Assembly: GCF_963678635.1 (NCBI RefSeq) | Contig: NC_087063.1 | Span: forward strand, 49,117,220-49,181,219 | Direction of reading: 5' to 3' | DNA: 64,000 bases | DNA from: Symsagittifera roscoffensis | Taxonomy: Eukaryota; Xenacoelomorpha; Acoela; Convolutidae | In this document: positions 1 to 12,500 of the stretch, one piece after another | How the letters are laid out: every line of letters starts with the position of its first letter | Position numbering within the stretch: the first letter of the stretch is position 1 | Program-made: the position numbers and the translations under genes | Notes under the pieces: generated by a model | What the model was told of the DNA's origin: nothing | Database searches by the model: none | What the model saw: only the letters and a program-made list of their open reading frames with translations

Positions 1-2
1 AA

Positions 3-2117
3 GAAATCGAATGGCTCGGTTTTAAAATATCGAAATCCGGAATTGCCCCACTATTCGATAAAACCAAAGCAATTAAAGATATTCCAATCCCAAAGAATCT
101 AAAAGAACTAAGATCATTCTTCGGGTCAACTAATCAGTACATTAAATTTGTACCAAATTTAGCATCCCTCGGAAGCCCGCTTAGACCTCTTTTGAACAAG
201 AAGTCAATTTTCCTTTGGAATGAAGATCACTCAAAAGCTTTTGTCAAGATTAAATCTGAAATAGTAAATCTTACCGAAAACACTCATTTCGACGTAAAAA
301 AGCCCACGAGAGTAAAAACAGATGCTTCACATAATGGGTTGGGTGCATCCCTTGAACAACTTCATGAGAAGGTTTGGAAAACAGTGTCATTTGCTTCAAG
401 ATTATTAAATCCGCATGAAACCAAATATTCAACAAACGAATTAGAGTTATTAGGAGTCGTATGGGCGGTCGAACATTACAAAAATTATCTCTACGGCTCT
501 GAATTTGAAATTATCACCGACCACAAAGCTCTCCTTTCCGCTTTGTCACCAAATCACGAAAACAAAACATACCATAGCCGATTGACAAGATGGGTAGGTC
601 GTCTCCTACCATTCAATTTTACTATCAAACATTTAGCGGGAAAAGATATGGGTTTTACAGACTTAATTTCAAGAACTCCTTCGGGTAAAGCAATTCCCTC
701 ATCGCATTAAGACAAAGAATTTGTAGTTGCTACTACCAAAAAAATATATAATGCACTCAATCCTTTGGATAATGAAAATCCATTACGTAATTCAACTAAT
801 TCGATTTCGGAAAATTCCCATTACACAAAATTACGAAATCACGTAATAATTACAGCATTGAATTTCGTCAACTCTTCCATTTCAATCTGCAATCAAAAAC
901 ACTATAGAACATAACTTTGTAACTCTAAATGTATTCCTTCGGATTTCTCAAACACTGATTTTACTAAAATTTTTCTATCAAATTCAGCCTTTATCTATTT
1001 TTTAATTCTTAACAGTAGCTTAATTAGTAATCCTTCGGATCTCAAACTTATAAATAGTGTAAATATGTCAAATAACCAAATTGTAGTAAATCCTTCCACT
1101 TCCGGGATACAGGTCTCTATCGATTTTCAAATTTCCTCAGAACACAAGAAGTTAGTAACTAAATTCCGAGAAAACCTCAAGTTACCTGAAAGACCTTTGG
1201 ATTTAAATACATTATTCAATGCAAAATTGGTCGCTTTATTAACGGAAGATGATGAATTGTTAAACCCAATTGTGAAAGCTCTACAGAAAAAAGTAGATAA
1301 TATCAACTCAATTTCCCGTTACTAACACCAATTTTCGAAAGACCTTCATGAATCCGACGGACTATTATATATGGATGGAAAATTGGTTATTCCGTTTACA
1401 CTTAGAAACGCCGTTTTAAAAACCTTACACGAATATCACCCTGGCCAATTCGGCATGAAATACTTGGCACAATACATTTGGTGTCCACACATATATCGAC
1501 AAATTTACTTCCACGGGATTAATTGCACACAATGCACTCAAACCGGTAAGAATATAAAAAGCATCATACCAACTACACAAATTAGCGAACTTCCGACCTT
1601 ATTCGAACCTAATGAGGAAATAAATCTTGACTTTGCCGGCCCACTAGATAACAACTGGGGAAACAATAAATACATCTTATTGTGTATAGATTGTTTTTCA
1701 AAATTCCCTTCAGCAAAAATTACATCTTCAACGTCATCAAACGCAGTAATCGAATTTCTTCAAGATTATTTCTATCTCCATGGGCTTCCAAAATCTATTC
1801 GGGTCGACCACGCATCCTGCTTTACTTGTCAGGATTTTAAATTATTTTGCAATTCTCTTAATATCAAACTAATATTTTGTACAGTTGGAGACCATCGTTC
1901 TAACGGTCTTGTAGAAAAACTTGTTCATACTGTAAAAATAAAATTATTAGCAATGTCATTGGATCAACAAAAACCTACATTACAAACCGCCATTTCGAAA
2001 ATTATTTGGAATCTACGATCATCCTTTCAATCTAAAATTAAATGCTCACCGTTCGAAATACACTTTAATAGAAAACCAAACACCCGGCATCTAATAATTT
2101 ATCCGGTGGATTTTTAG
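3..2117 (+). pseudogene. Ty3/gypsy retrotransposon pol, 3' part (RT end, RNase H, integrase), broken by stops
   Basis: One reading frame can be followed from the window edge to 2117, so the start lies outside. About 3-200 is the end of the reverse transcriptase (EIEWLGFKIS, then LRSFFGSTNQYIKFVPNLA). About 300-690 is RNase H, with the acidic residues in KTDASHNGLG, NELELLG and ITDHKALL and a degenerate end near KDMGFTDLISR. About 1371-2090 is integrase: zinc site HEYH...CTQC, then catalytic D in NLDFAGP, D in RVDHASCF and E in GLVEKL, the last two 35 residues apart as usual for the family. TAA codons at 708-710, 912-914 and 1323-1325 interrupt the frame, with more between 914 and 1065. Since the frame never shifts before about 2090, decay looks like point mutation. 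Normally such a polyprotein makes cDNA and inserts it into chromosomes; this copy cannot make it in one piece. Family call secure; lineage within Ty3 not determined. Confidence 0.93.
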
Positions 2118-3541
2118 ACAAAAGGAAGTCGATCGTAAGCAGAGAAAGGGCCCTCGACTGGAACGCTGACGATCGGATTGAGGACGGATACAAAGACTCC
2201 CTCATACCGAAAAAGAACCAGTCACCATTGGAGAAAGGCTACGATTCAGACCTTCCTACTACTTCAAAACCTCCATCATCCCGAGTGCCCTTAAACAGTC
2301 CCTTTAAAGGTAAATTACTACGGAAAACTAACGGAAGTATAAACGGAAACCCCTTCTATAAACAACTAGGCCAGAAAATAATAAACTCAACAAAATCCAC
2401 GGTTGAATTATCCGACGGAAAAATTATTAGAAAGTCGGACATCGCCATTCCAAAGTCTAAATCCTCTACAATTCGTTCGTTCAAAGGAAATATCTCCTTT
2501 CCTTTTTTCTCTAACGGTGATTTACAAGTAGGTCCAAGAAAGTCTTACAAACCGAAGACACAACAGACGCGGAAACCAGACACTAAGACAGGAAGACACA
2601 TAGAGTCGCTCGCCCCGGTCACCACCAGATCTAGAGGAACGAACCAGCCTTCAAAATCCAACAAATCGAAGAAGAATCGAAACAAAGCCTCGACGTCGAA
2701 TACTGGATATTTAGCAGGTGACGAATCCATGTTCATTCCGTCGGATACGTCGGACATTAGCGATTGGGAATGGATTGCGGGAGGTTTTCCATGTAGAGAA
2801 ATGATAAGAAAACGCTTCATTTCAGATAACGACAATTTTAACAAAGAACCTACTTCATCATTAGACCCTAAAACATATCAAACTAATATAAAACCTGAGA
2901 TTTTTGACGAACAACCTCAACTCTCAGACACAGCGGAATGCCCAATTAGTATAAAACCAGTACCTCAAACTACCTCACACCCACCTGACGAACCTTCTAC
3001 GGCTACGACAACGGAGACCCCAAACATTCCTTTGGATTTGACAAAAACATTGGTAGGAGAAAAACCGGTCGATTTCCCAGTTTTCGAGATAGAGGACTCC
3101 TCCGATGAAATTGGAACCAGCGAGGAAAGACATCCTAAGGAAACTACTACCACCGGTAACGAACTTATTTTACGACGTTCAAGTCGAAATGTTGGTCCCC
3201 CACAATTCTATGGTAAGCGATATTACATAGATATTATAGATGAGTTAGAAAACCAACCAGGCTCCGCTATTAACCCTATATCTCTGGACGAGGATGACAA
3301 CTCGAGCTCCCCCACACAAACATTCAGAGAGAATCCCTTGGATAATCAGACCCACATCTGCAACACACTACCGGAAGACAGTACACCGGATCTAGCATAC
3401 ACCCAATCTCCCGATCAATTCTCCATCGCCTCTACCGACGATTCTCTGAGAGATGCCGTGAACTGCTTTGAAAATTACATCGACTTAGATAGTGAAATTT
3501 TCAACGCCGAGCTAGAAAAATTCATGGAAGGGGACAGCTAA
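2114..3541 (+). pseudogene. Ty3 pol C-terminal extension, displaced by a frameshift
   Basis: The integrase frame ends at the TAG at 2115-2117, but the next frame is open through this point (GGFLDKRKSIVSRERALDW) and runs to the TAA at 3539-3541. This implies a small indel at about 2080-2095. The first ATG-type start (2228) is therefore probably not a real start. At about 2368-2452 the stretch FYKQLGQKIINSTKSTVELS followed by DGKIIRKSDIAIP resembles the end of Ty3 integrases, where a GPY/F-like module and host-chromatin contacts lie. The remaining ~330 residues are Ser/Thr/Pro/Asp-rich, with no membrane segment or zinc knuckle, so neither env nor gag is supported. It could also be read as a separate third ORF, but continuity of the upstream frame favours a pol tail. 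Confidence 0.7.
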
Positions 3542-3756
3542 ACTCAATCAAACTTTAAAACTCGCATTTAGCCATTTAATTTGTACTTCTATTTCGTCTA
3601 AGTGCAATTAGAGCTTACCTAGCTGTAACTACGGATTACAATCCGCCGGATTTAGGAATTTTATTATCCTTTCTAATCCAGTAATTTCTTCGGAGCACTA
3701 AAATTACATTTTGTTACACCGTGCAGTATTTAAATTTTCATTTTGTCGGACTTCTC

Positions 3757-3773
3757 GAGAGGGAGAAAAAGGG
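3757..3773 (+). other. probable polypurine tract of the Ty3 element
   Basis: An all-purine run (GAGAGGGAGAAAAAGGG) lies 3' of the last element ORF. Retroelements use such a tract to prime plus-strand DNA just before the 3' LTR. It is 10 bp short of the best TG start of the LTR, so the pairing is not perfect. Confidence 0.45.
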
Positions 3774-3783
3774 TTAGATAACA

Positions 3784-4031
3784 TGTTAGGTATCATGGCG
3801 CTTAGTACTTTAATTTTTTTTCCCACTAAGGGGAATGTTGTGATTCTTACCATTTGTTTTATTTCACTAATTACTTTAAAGTATCTTAACTGGTTAATCT
3901 TGATTTGACCTTGCTATCTTCATTCTCTCCGACGGAGAGAATGACCGTTCACTTTCTTAATGTTTTAACTTAGAGATTAATTCACTTTTTAAACATATCT
4001 TATTTGTAACTAAGTAGAATTAACCGTAACA
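3784..4031 (+). repeat. candidate 3' LTR of the Ty3 element
   Basis: The segment starts TGTTAGG and ends CCGTAACA, giving the 5'-TG...CA-3' ends typical of LTRs, and follows a purine tract. A perfect hairpin (3921-3943) lies inside it. The matching 5' LTR is outside the window, so neither the boundaries nor a target duplication can be confirmed. Confidence 0.35.
3921..3943. repeat. perfect 23-base palindrome in the candidate LTR
   Basis: CATTCTCTCCG-A-CGGAGAGAATG: an 11-bp stem around one base. In the RNA this would be a stable hairpin near the 3' end of the element. A role in RNA 3'-end formation or packaging is possible but unproven. Confidence 0.8.
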
Positions 4032-4048
4032 AAGGAACATTTTATCAT

Positions 4049-4107
4049 ACTCCATAACCCTAAAAGGCAGTCGGAACATTCAGGGCTTCGCCCTGATACG
4101 AGCAGTC
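4049..4107 (-). repeat. family A hairpin repeat, truncated copy
   Basis: Minus-strand copy of the ~0.5-kb family A described at 33906-34434. Only the hairpin end is kept (GGGCTTCGCCC stem-loop, end CAGTC then TTGTT). It abuts the Ty3 3' end, so the Ty3 element may have inserted beside or into it. Confidence 0.8.
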
Positions 4108-4504
4108 TTGTTTTATATCCGAAGAGTTCAGAGACACTCAGAAGCAAAGATTTCAATTGATCTAAAATTGATTGGACAAAAAGAAAAGTACAAGAACTGT
4201 GAAAAGTTTGTTGTATGCATCTGGACTACCTTGAAGGGAAAATGTTTTTAAAAATGATGAAAATTTGCCAACTAAATTCAGCGAATAAAACACAAGTTAA
4301 TGGAACGTTTCTTAGCAGTAATAATTCATAAATTTCCACTGTTACAAATGAATGGCTCATTTTTTTGATATCCAAAAGACGTGATTGTTTTTAGAAACTC
4401 TTTCAGGTTGCAATATTTTGTTCTGTGATGTTTTCGAAGCCATAAGAAATAAATTTAACGTTTTCAAGCTCCATTGTTACCGTTTTTGTAAGTTCCAATT
4501 TTTT
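4108..4504. other. unassigned AT-rich stretch
   Basis: No reading frame with coding character and no repeat that I can match inside the window. Confidence 0.5.
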
Positions 4505-4789
4505 CTTAAAGCGCATTGGGCGCCATTTTAAATAAGATTAAGGAGTGCGCTCGGGCCGAAAAACGCCATTTTTTGTCAAACATTTTTCACAATCGGTAGA
4601 AACGTCATTTTCTGCCTTTTTTCACAAATTAGCCTGCGGCGCATAAATTTTTTGATAAAATAGCGTCCTTATAGTATTTTCGGAGAGCTCGGGAAATCAA
4701 ATTGGTCGAACAAAAAAAGGTCGACAAAACTTTTTTTTTCTCGAAAAACCGCCCCCACACACCTAGAAAAACTTTTGCGCACGCCACTG
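4505..4789. repeat. family B (GGCGCC) repeat, diverged copy
   Basis: Shares blocks with the other family B copies: GGGCGCCAT, a GC-rich block ending in GCCGAAAAACGCC, GGTCGACA and the right end CTAGAAAAACTTTTGCGCAC followed by GCCACTG. The right terminus (reverse complement CAGTGGCGTGC) is the same as at 32077. The left end is unclear. Confidence 0.6.
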
Positions 4790-5990
4790 ATTTATTGCTA
4801 GCTTTTTGTATAAATACTAAACTAATTAAACTGTCATGATAAGAAATATTAAAAAAAACTTTTTTACCGTTTGCAATTGAACTTTCAATAATGATGTTAA
4901 GGTTTCTGAAAACTCCAGCTGCAGTTAACTATATTCAATTATTATTGATCATGAGATTTAAATTAAGTAAATCGAATATTGTTGCGTGGATTTACTTTCG
5001 TTGGTTCAAATCCGTTTTTTAATTGATTTTAATCCATTTCATTGATTGTGGTAATACTTTGGATAAGTTTTCATGAAAGTTTTTTCATACGTTTTTCAAA
5101 AGGGTGGCACATTACAATGCTCCAAAACAGAAGACTAATTTGCGGATGAATTTCTAAGTATTTTCGACTTTCATTCGTCTAAGTTAATCATTCGAATAGT
5201 TTTTGTTCCAGTAATTTTTAATAGTCAAATTGAATGGTAATGTCAAAAGTTCATTAAAAATTCAATGCAAGTTTTACAACGGTATCTTTATCATGTGAAA
5301 ATTAAAATCAATGGACTAAATAGCTAAAAGATCATAGCTAAAAGAATTTGAGAGTGATGCCTCGCCTGATCCACTGCAATTTGTTAGCAAAGCAAGAATA
5401 CTGGGATAAGACTGCAAATAAAATTACATGAAACCGGTGTTCACGTATTCTGACTATCGCAAAAAAAGTGGAAGACCAAATAATGCAGGGTCGCTTTTCT
5501 CAGAAAAAAGCTCTCCAGAAAAACTCGATATCCGCCTTCAACTTCTTCAGCTGCCAATGTCAACAAAAAAATTCGAAAATATGATGAAGGATCAACTTTG
5601 CTCAGGTATCAATCTGGAGGATTTTCTTATTAGCATCTAACATAAAAAAAGATAGGTTTCTGGCGCTTTGAAATTTTTTCATTTCGATAAATAGTCAGTT
5701 ATTGCATCGTGATTCTTAAAACAGAATTAAATTCTAGTATAGAAAGAACGATGTGCAAAGCTGTGCATTTTTTCGTATTCAATAAAAATTGCTAAGCTTC
5801 AAGCTCATTTTCGGCTTCAAGATATCGCGGTTTGTTGATATGTTGGTTTGTTGAGCTTTTCTTTTATTGGTCACTGATTTGGATACTCAGATAATTAATA
5901 TCTCATTAATTGGGGCAATGACGAATCTCACTGGAATTAATTTACAGTTCACTGTACAAAAAAGCTGTTTAATAAAAATAATGTAAACTT
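4790..5990. other. unassigned sequence with one small ORF
   Basis: AT-rich with no matched repeat. A 70-codon ORF at 5428-5640 (MKPVFTYSDYRKKSGRPNNA at its start) has more balanced composition than its surroundings and could be an exon or mobile-element fragment. I see no domain, and without splice support I do not call it a gene. Confidence 0.4.
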
Positions 5991-5994
5991 TAAG

Positions 5995-6790
5995 CGGCAC
6001 TCCAGCCGAGGTCCGCGACTTATGTTGCGACCAAACTGGGCCACGGAAATGGAATATTTGCAAATTGCGTACTCTCATTCGAGGTTTGAGTCGCGTAAAG
6101 ACGCAACAGATAAAATGGATCCCCAAAAATCCTAACAAGCGTCGCCCAAAGTCGCAAAATGAGTCAAGCAATAATAAACTTGAATCAAACAAAATTTTTC
6201 AAATATTTTTTGATATCACTTTCTCAGAAAAATGACCAAAAATTTTCTGCTTCAAAAACATTTTCTGCTGCAAAACTCACTCAAAAATAGTTTTATAACG
6301 CAAATTCTAAAATGAATGCAATTTTGGCAAACTGCTTTGTATGATTTTTTTCTGCCCAATTTCATGTGAAAAACACCAATTATAATTAAATTACAATCAA
6401 AATCGTCCTGCAAAACATTTTGGTTGCGCAAAACTGCCACATAATTTTTTGAGTCGCGCAAGTTGCATAACAGCCTTTTTGGGTCGAGCAAAATATGACA
6501 ATAATGTAACTATAAGAGTGAGATATCTTTTTAGCAAGGCAATTCGGTCGCACAAAGTCGCATTATACCCATGTTGAGCCGCAATAGTTGTCAAAACCTT
6601 TTTTTTTCTTTGGCAAAAGTCGCAAAATATCTTTTTGCGCCGCACAATACACTTCGGTCGTGCAAAATTGCAATAGCAAAATACCCATACATGTTTTTTT
6701 TGGTCGCAATGGTTACAAGAAAACTTTTTTGGGTTTCAGTGGTCTCAAAAAAATCCTTTCTGAGACGCAATGGTCGCAATATAAATCCCC
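5995..6790. repeat. degenerate array of GGTCGCAA-type words
   Basis: Variants of GTCGCGCAAA, GGTCGCAATGG and GTCGCAAAAT recur about every 30-60 bases, separated by runs of T. Several short ORFs on both strands here are by-products of the repeats. Spacing is irregular, so this is an old or slippage-built array. Confidence 0.5.
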
Positions 6791-6837
6791 GACCTAGACT
6801 CGGTCAAAACAGCCACGCCTTAGAAAAAAACGACACG

Positions 6838-7472
6838 TGTTGACCTTCATCCTTCATTGACCTTCAAATGCGAATCATACAATTCCATTAACTAGATCTA
6901 TGAAAAAACATAATTCATACAAATTTCATGCATTTTGCTAAAATGGTGTCATCGAATATTCAAAGGACTTTTTTCTTGTTTTGCATAAAATTCGGTGTAT
7001 CGTACTAAATAGAAAAAAGAAACACTTTTCGTGAAAAAGAATGCTAATTTACAATTTCCATGTATGGAAATTGTATGACTAGCATTTTTTTGACGGCAAC
7101 AAAAGAATTTTTCCAAATCGATTTGAAATTGCCCATTTGTTGTTTTGTTCGACCACAAATCGAATTTTGACTCAAACAAACATGTTCAAACTAACATTTT
7201 TTGCATGCAAAATTGAAATTTTTGTGTGCATATTGTAGTCTTAGATGCACTAATGTGGGCTTTTTTTCTTTTCGCTTTATAGTCTTTTTCAAAAAGGCTA
7301 CAAACTCCAATTTAAAGAAAAATGCTATTCATACAATTTCCAAATACAAAAACAAATCACTAATCATAGAACTTTCATGCAATTTTTGTACTTATGGAAT
7401 TGCATGAAAAGTGTATGATTAGCATTTTTCCATATATGAAAGTTGTTTGATCAGCATTCTTGGTCAACCCCG
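6838..7472. mobile_element. family C MITE-like element, diverged copy
   Basis: Ends match the inverted ends of the better copy at 49009-49940: GTTGACC on the left and TTGGTCAACCCCG on the right. Internal blocks also match, including CAAATCGAATTTTG, CAAACAAACAT and GGCTTTTTTTCTTTTC. It carries nested palindromes built from AATTTCCATGTATGGAAATT. No transposase is encoded, so it is non-autonomous. Confidence 0.6.
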
Positions 7473-8340
7473 AGATATCAAAACTGCCAAAAGCGGCAAG
7501 CCCTCAACGCATGAGAATGGTATAGCCACTTAAGTCAAAGACAGTTTTTGCAACCTGGCCCACTTGAAGCGTGCATTGATTAATTTTTTCTTCTTTTTTG
7601 GACAAAAATTATGACTCAATTTACAGCAAATGAACCCTATTTTGGAGTAAATAAAAATTAGATAATTATAAAAATCTTACATAGGAACAGGGGTGGATTA
7701 TTATTGACAGATTATCGAAGTGATTGGTTTCTATTGCCGAGAATGTGAAAAACACTTTGTTGCCTAATCAATGTTTACTAGTTACAGAGATTGAGCGCAC
7801 ACGGGGGGTAGTACAGGAGCGGTAGGACAAAATCAACTTGGTCAAACTTCTGCCCCTGCATAGGAAGCATTGAACTTTTTTAATTTTAATTTTTTTTATT
7901 GTTTTTTGATTTGCACATTTTGTCCCATTTTGTCTTGAAACAAATGCGTTCCTTATATTTAGCTCAAATCATCTTCTGGTCATTTTTATCTTGTTTGTCA
8001 ATAAGTTTGCTCGTGATTCAATACTGCCTTTTTTTGAAAAGTCATTGGTATTGCTCAATTCGCTGCACATGCCAAACGTCAACAGAGAAATGGTATTTTT
8101 CAAACTCCGTAACTTACACAAACTGCCAGGTTTGACGTTTTAAAAACTTTGAGCTTAGAAAATCAAAATTTTTTGCAACAAAAAATATGTCAAAAAAGAT
8201 TACTGAAACAGTCGAAATTGTTCTGAACAAAAAAACCGTCTCAAGCATAAATTTTTCGTTTTTCTTACAATAGTTGGAATAATACATACAAAATTAGTGT
8301 TAATGATAACAGCAAGCGATATAAATCAGCTATCAAAAAT
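7473..8340. other. unassigned AT-rich stretch
   Basis: No supported gene or matched repeat. The 78-codon ORF at 7899-8135 is Phe/Leu/Cys-rich with no recognisable domain and is probably chance. Confidence 0.4.
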
Positions 8341-8349
8341 CAGTGCATA

Positions 8350-8435
8350 TACAAAACAGTCCCATACAAAACAGTCCAATACAAAATAGTCCGAAACATC
8401 ATGTAATGGAGGAAAAAAACAGTCCAATACAAAAA
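8350..8435. repeat. short direct repeats of ACAGTCCAATACAAA
   Basis: Four degenerate copies of about 15 bases (ACAGTCCCATACAAA, ACAGTCCAATACAAA, ATAGTCCGAAAC, then ACAGTCCAATACAAA again after a gap). Confidence 0.65.
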
Positions 8436-8439
8436 CAGG

Positions 8440-9365
8440 TCGCGGCGTGAATCGGCGTTAACCTGCGTTAAACTTCGTATTATGTCCTACCTTCTGTTGG
8501 CAAGCTCGCAACGCGTTGGCGCCACACCTACGGTCACTATTTTGTTTATAAAGTATTTTCATACTTTTCGGGTACAGACACGCAAAAAACATCAGCAAAC
8601 AATATGAATGAGATTTTTTGTGCGAGTTGAGATTTTTTGAAATGGACATTCAACTGCAATCATGTTTTTGCAAAAAAAAATTAATGGCAGTCTGCTACTG
8701 AATTGGTTGAGTTGAAAAAATGTCCAGTTTAGAATGATTCATTCGGCTAAGTTCTACTTTTCTGTTAATACGAGTATAAATCGGTTAATACGGAAAATCA
8801 ATCGGACTCAAAAAGCATTTCAAACTGAAGCGAAGCGAAGTAAGTTATTCCAACGTGGCTTCATTAGATGGAGGAGTTATCAATTTTTACATGACTATGA
8901 GAATGGAGATTTATAAACAAACAAAAAAAATTCTTTTTCCTGTTTTTTCCTATTTTTTTAAATATATATTTTTCTATTTTTAAAAATTTTATCAGTTTTT
9001 ATTAAACCAAAGTCTACTATGTCCTGATAGGTGAAGTTTTGTTCATTTTGTTACCTCCTGGCTTTCTATTTCAAGATCCGGCCTTACAAAATTAAGAATT
9101 TCGCTTTGATGCAGAATAATTTTTTGGACAGTAATTGTATAACGTACAAAAATTGATGGTAGAATATACCGTTAAAAACAGGACACACGTGCATATATGG
9201 TTCAAATCTACCTGTGTGTTTAATGTATAATAGCAGCAGCATTGATTCTGTTTGCCATGTTCACTTCAACGCACAATGAAATTGTAATAAAAAAACTTCA
9301 ACGTGAAAATATAATTTATCACTAAAAACTGGTTTTTTCTTTGCAAAGCACAATTTGATCAAATT
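8440..9365. promoter_or_regulatory. 5' flank of the AXDND1-like gene
   Basis: No ORF with coding character. The transcription start of the downstream gene should lie here or in an unseen upstream exon. I find no clear core-promoter motif. A TAA at 9312-9314 in frame with the gene's first ATG closes the frame upstream. Confidence 0.4.
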
Positions 9366-9540
9366 ATGCCAGATAATTCTCTGCCAGCCTTGGAGAGGAC
9401 TCCCCAGTCTCCCAAGTCTGGATCGGCACTGGCTGGTTTCGGAGGGACTGCTGGGACCACCTCGGAGCACCAGCTGTCCGAAGTAGCCGGAGTGAACAAT
9501 CTGGATAAAAACAACACTGTGGCGGTTTACAAACAACGAG
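9366..9540 (+). CDS. AXDND1: AXDND1-like exon 1 (start)
   Basis: ATG at 9366 is the first in frame after a stop at 9312. Residues 1-58 are polar, Ser/Pro/Thr-rich (MPDNSLPALERTPQSPKSG) and probably disordered. Donor GAG/GTTGGT, ends in phase 1. An untranslated upstream exon cannot be excluded. Confidence 0.8.
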
Positions 9541-12500
9541 GTTGGTTTAGTTTTAATTATAGTTTGTTACACTTTTATCTTCGTTTTCCTTAAAAGACTA
9601 GAAATGTGCAGTCAAAACTTTGAAGTCCAATAAAGAAAACATTTTGGCAAATAGAGAAAAAAGTTTTTTTTAAAGTCTTTTTAAAAACATAGGGGTTTAA
9701 TGCATGCGAATGGTTCGACTAAAAACTTTATCATTTAGAAAAAATTGAGCACAGTGCAATCGGAATAGTCTTTATTGCATTTTTCAGACATTGGTAAAAA
9801 ATCGATGGAGTATATTCCGGAGGATCTTCTGTCAGTGCTGAGGAAACCAGAGCCACTTTCCAAGGAGGCCATCAAAAATAAAGTCAGGGTTCATTCGAAA
9901 TTGATAACAAAAATTTTTTGTCCCAGACATAATTTTCTAGTATCTCGGTAGTTTTAACTGCTCTTATGGCTAACTGCGTAACTTTACGAAGATTAATTTT
10001 GAATTTTCATCGCGTTATGTGGCAACATTAAAGCTAAAGACGGGCAAAAAAGATCATCTTTTCGGAACCAATTTTCCAACCAATATTTCAATTGTTTTCG
10101 CAGATAATGGGAGGACGAGCCGATAATGCGTGGTATCATGATGACGTGGCCAAGAAGTATGAACACCTGCTGAAACATCCGCCCTGCACCTGTGGAATAG
10201 GACCACGGTTGGTTGCAGGCAGAATGTTGCAGATTCCGAAACCTTGTTTCGAGACCCTTGCACTTCTGCATTACCCCCCCCCCCACCACTACTCTAAAGA
10301 AAATATGTCAAGTGATCAAGTCGATTGATTTGAACAAATTATTTACTTGAAAATTTGTGTACGAACAATTTTTAAACCACTTTTTGCCAGTCAAGGAGCT
10401 GGGAAACTGGAAAAAAGGGCAATAATTCTGAGTAATTCAGAACCATTATTTAAGCATTGCAATACTAGGGAAAAAAGTGATTTTCATCAAATTAATTTCT
10501 AAAACTCGTTCGCGATATTTTGACTTTCATAAAATGTTTAATCAAAGATCTTAATTAAATTATATGGCAGTTAGGGCAAAAAAGAACAAAGTATAGTTGC
10601 TTCATTGTACATTTTTTTTTCAATCTAGAGACATCTCGTTTCTCTACGACACAGCTAAAGTGGAAGACAAACCCATGCCCATTCCCCCCGTGGGAGACAA
10701 GAGTGCCCCCCGGAAAGATGCAATGGACAGACAGACTTCGAGGGGGAGGAGGGGGAGGGAGCAGATGGAGCTACCTGACAGCATAATCCCTAAGGAGTTC
10801 CACCTGGTACAATCTAAAGCGGCATTGGGTCTGGAGTACAATAAAGAGTGAGTTGCTTTTTATAGTGCAGGGAGGGGGGAGGTTTGTAACAATACTGTTC
10901 ACATTTAGGAGCAGGAGTCATTAGGGATCTAAAGAACGACGCCTCCTCTTTTTCCCAGCCTCAATAAAAAAAACCTTAAAAAAAAACTGACATCCCTCAA
11001 AAATTTAATAGCTCTTCGATTGTAAGCCTTTTATATTTATAACTATTATTATTTTTTCAGGATGTTTTCAGTGAAAACGAAAGATCACGAGGAGCACTTG
11101 ACTAAGTTTCCTTCGCTGTAAGTTGCAAGAATCATTTCCAAAAAAGCAGTTATTTAATTTTCTTGCATTTTGCTCATTTCGGCCAAAAATCTGATTGTTC
11201 ATTGAACAGAAAACCAGTGAGCCGCAAGGAAATCATCGAGCTGAAAAACGTGATGGACAAAATGATAGACGCAGTCGGCGCCACGGAGAGTAGCATCAGT
11301 CGTTCAAGCAGCCACATGACATCCAAGCCGACAACTGCTTCAGACGACAAGTCGCCCACGCAGATGCACAGTCTGTTAACATTAGTTAAACAGGAGCAGG
11401 ATATTTATAATATTATCTTCCATGAGATCATAAGACAGACTACTGTTGAGTGTAAAGAGAGGGGAGAAATTCTGTCGGCTTTGAGGCAGAGGTATGCGGG
11501 GTTACTGGAGAAGGTGCCTAGACATGTGAGATCCATGCATGCGGAGGTCATGGCCCAGAGGGCCCTAGATCGAAGACTAACGGAGGAGCTGCTTAAGTTC
11601 AAGGGCGCCATAAACTCACTGACCAAGTAAGCTTAACTGCTTAGATAGATTTTTTTTTCATTTTATGATGAGTCTGAGTTTTATCTACATTTAGCAGTAC
11701 CACTGACTTAAGTTTTTGGGAAACATTCTAAAAACCGAAATCAATTTGCTTAGCATAAATCTGTAGACATAAACAGTCCAGTGCTTTAATATTTGAAAAG
11801 ATCGACTGGGTTTTAGTTTCTCTCTTCGAACCATCCTCCAGTACCAAAAGTTCTAAATTATGATATGGTCTTTCTAGTGAGCTGACAGATGTGCGTGAGC
11901 GTGAGCAGGCCATCTCGGAACAGTCTCGCAAGGCCAAAGAGGAGCTGAAGAACTCACTCATAGACTCAGAGAAAAATGCCAGGTAACCATTACTATTGAA
12001 AAACCGTACAGAGCAATGTTCATTCCAATAAGATCTTATATAAAACAAGACTGCTCGTATCAGGGCGAAGCCCTGAATGTTCCGACTGCCTTTTAAGGTT
12101 TATGGAGCAGTAATAACATTAAAAAATTCAATGAAATAAAACAAAATGAAATATTTTTTTCTTCTAAAATTTGAAATTTTTTATGAAAATCATCCCCCCA
12201 CACGCCACATAAAGTACAAAAGGACAGATTTCGCTCCTTGTAACAAACCATTTATGACAATTAAGCTTCTTTTAACCAATTTGGAACGATTTCTAAGACG
12301 GATTAACTCTCCGCTTACGCGTTAACAGCGCGAATTATATCGCGCGTTAATTGTCCCTAATTGGCCAAAATGGCACTCTTTAAACCCCCATAACTTTACG
12401 AAAAATGATCACAGGTGAAATATCTTTTCAAATTTGAGCTCAGGAGAACAATACCTTTTGAATGATATAAAAAAGTTTCGTCAAAAATGGCTAGTTAAAA

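Noticed and set aside
2545-2844. 99-codon minus-strand ORF
   Set aside because: Shadow of the Ty3 pol extension on the other strand; Ser/Phe/Val bias follows from the sense codons.
8350-8435. CRISPR-like short direct repeats
   Set aside because: Repeats are few, degenerate and without unique spacers of constant length, in a eukaryotic setting.
11174-11626. Minus-strand ORFs of 61 and 73 codons
   Set aside because: Antisense to AXDND1-like exon 6, which has splice sites, phase and domain support.
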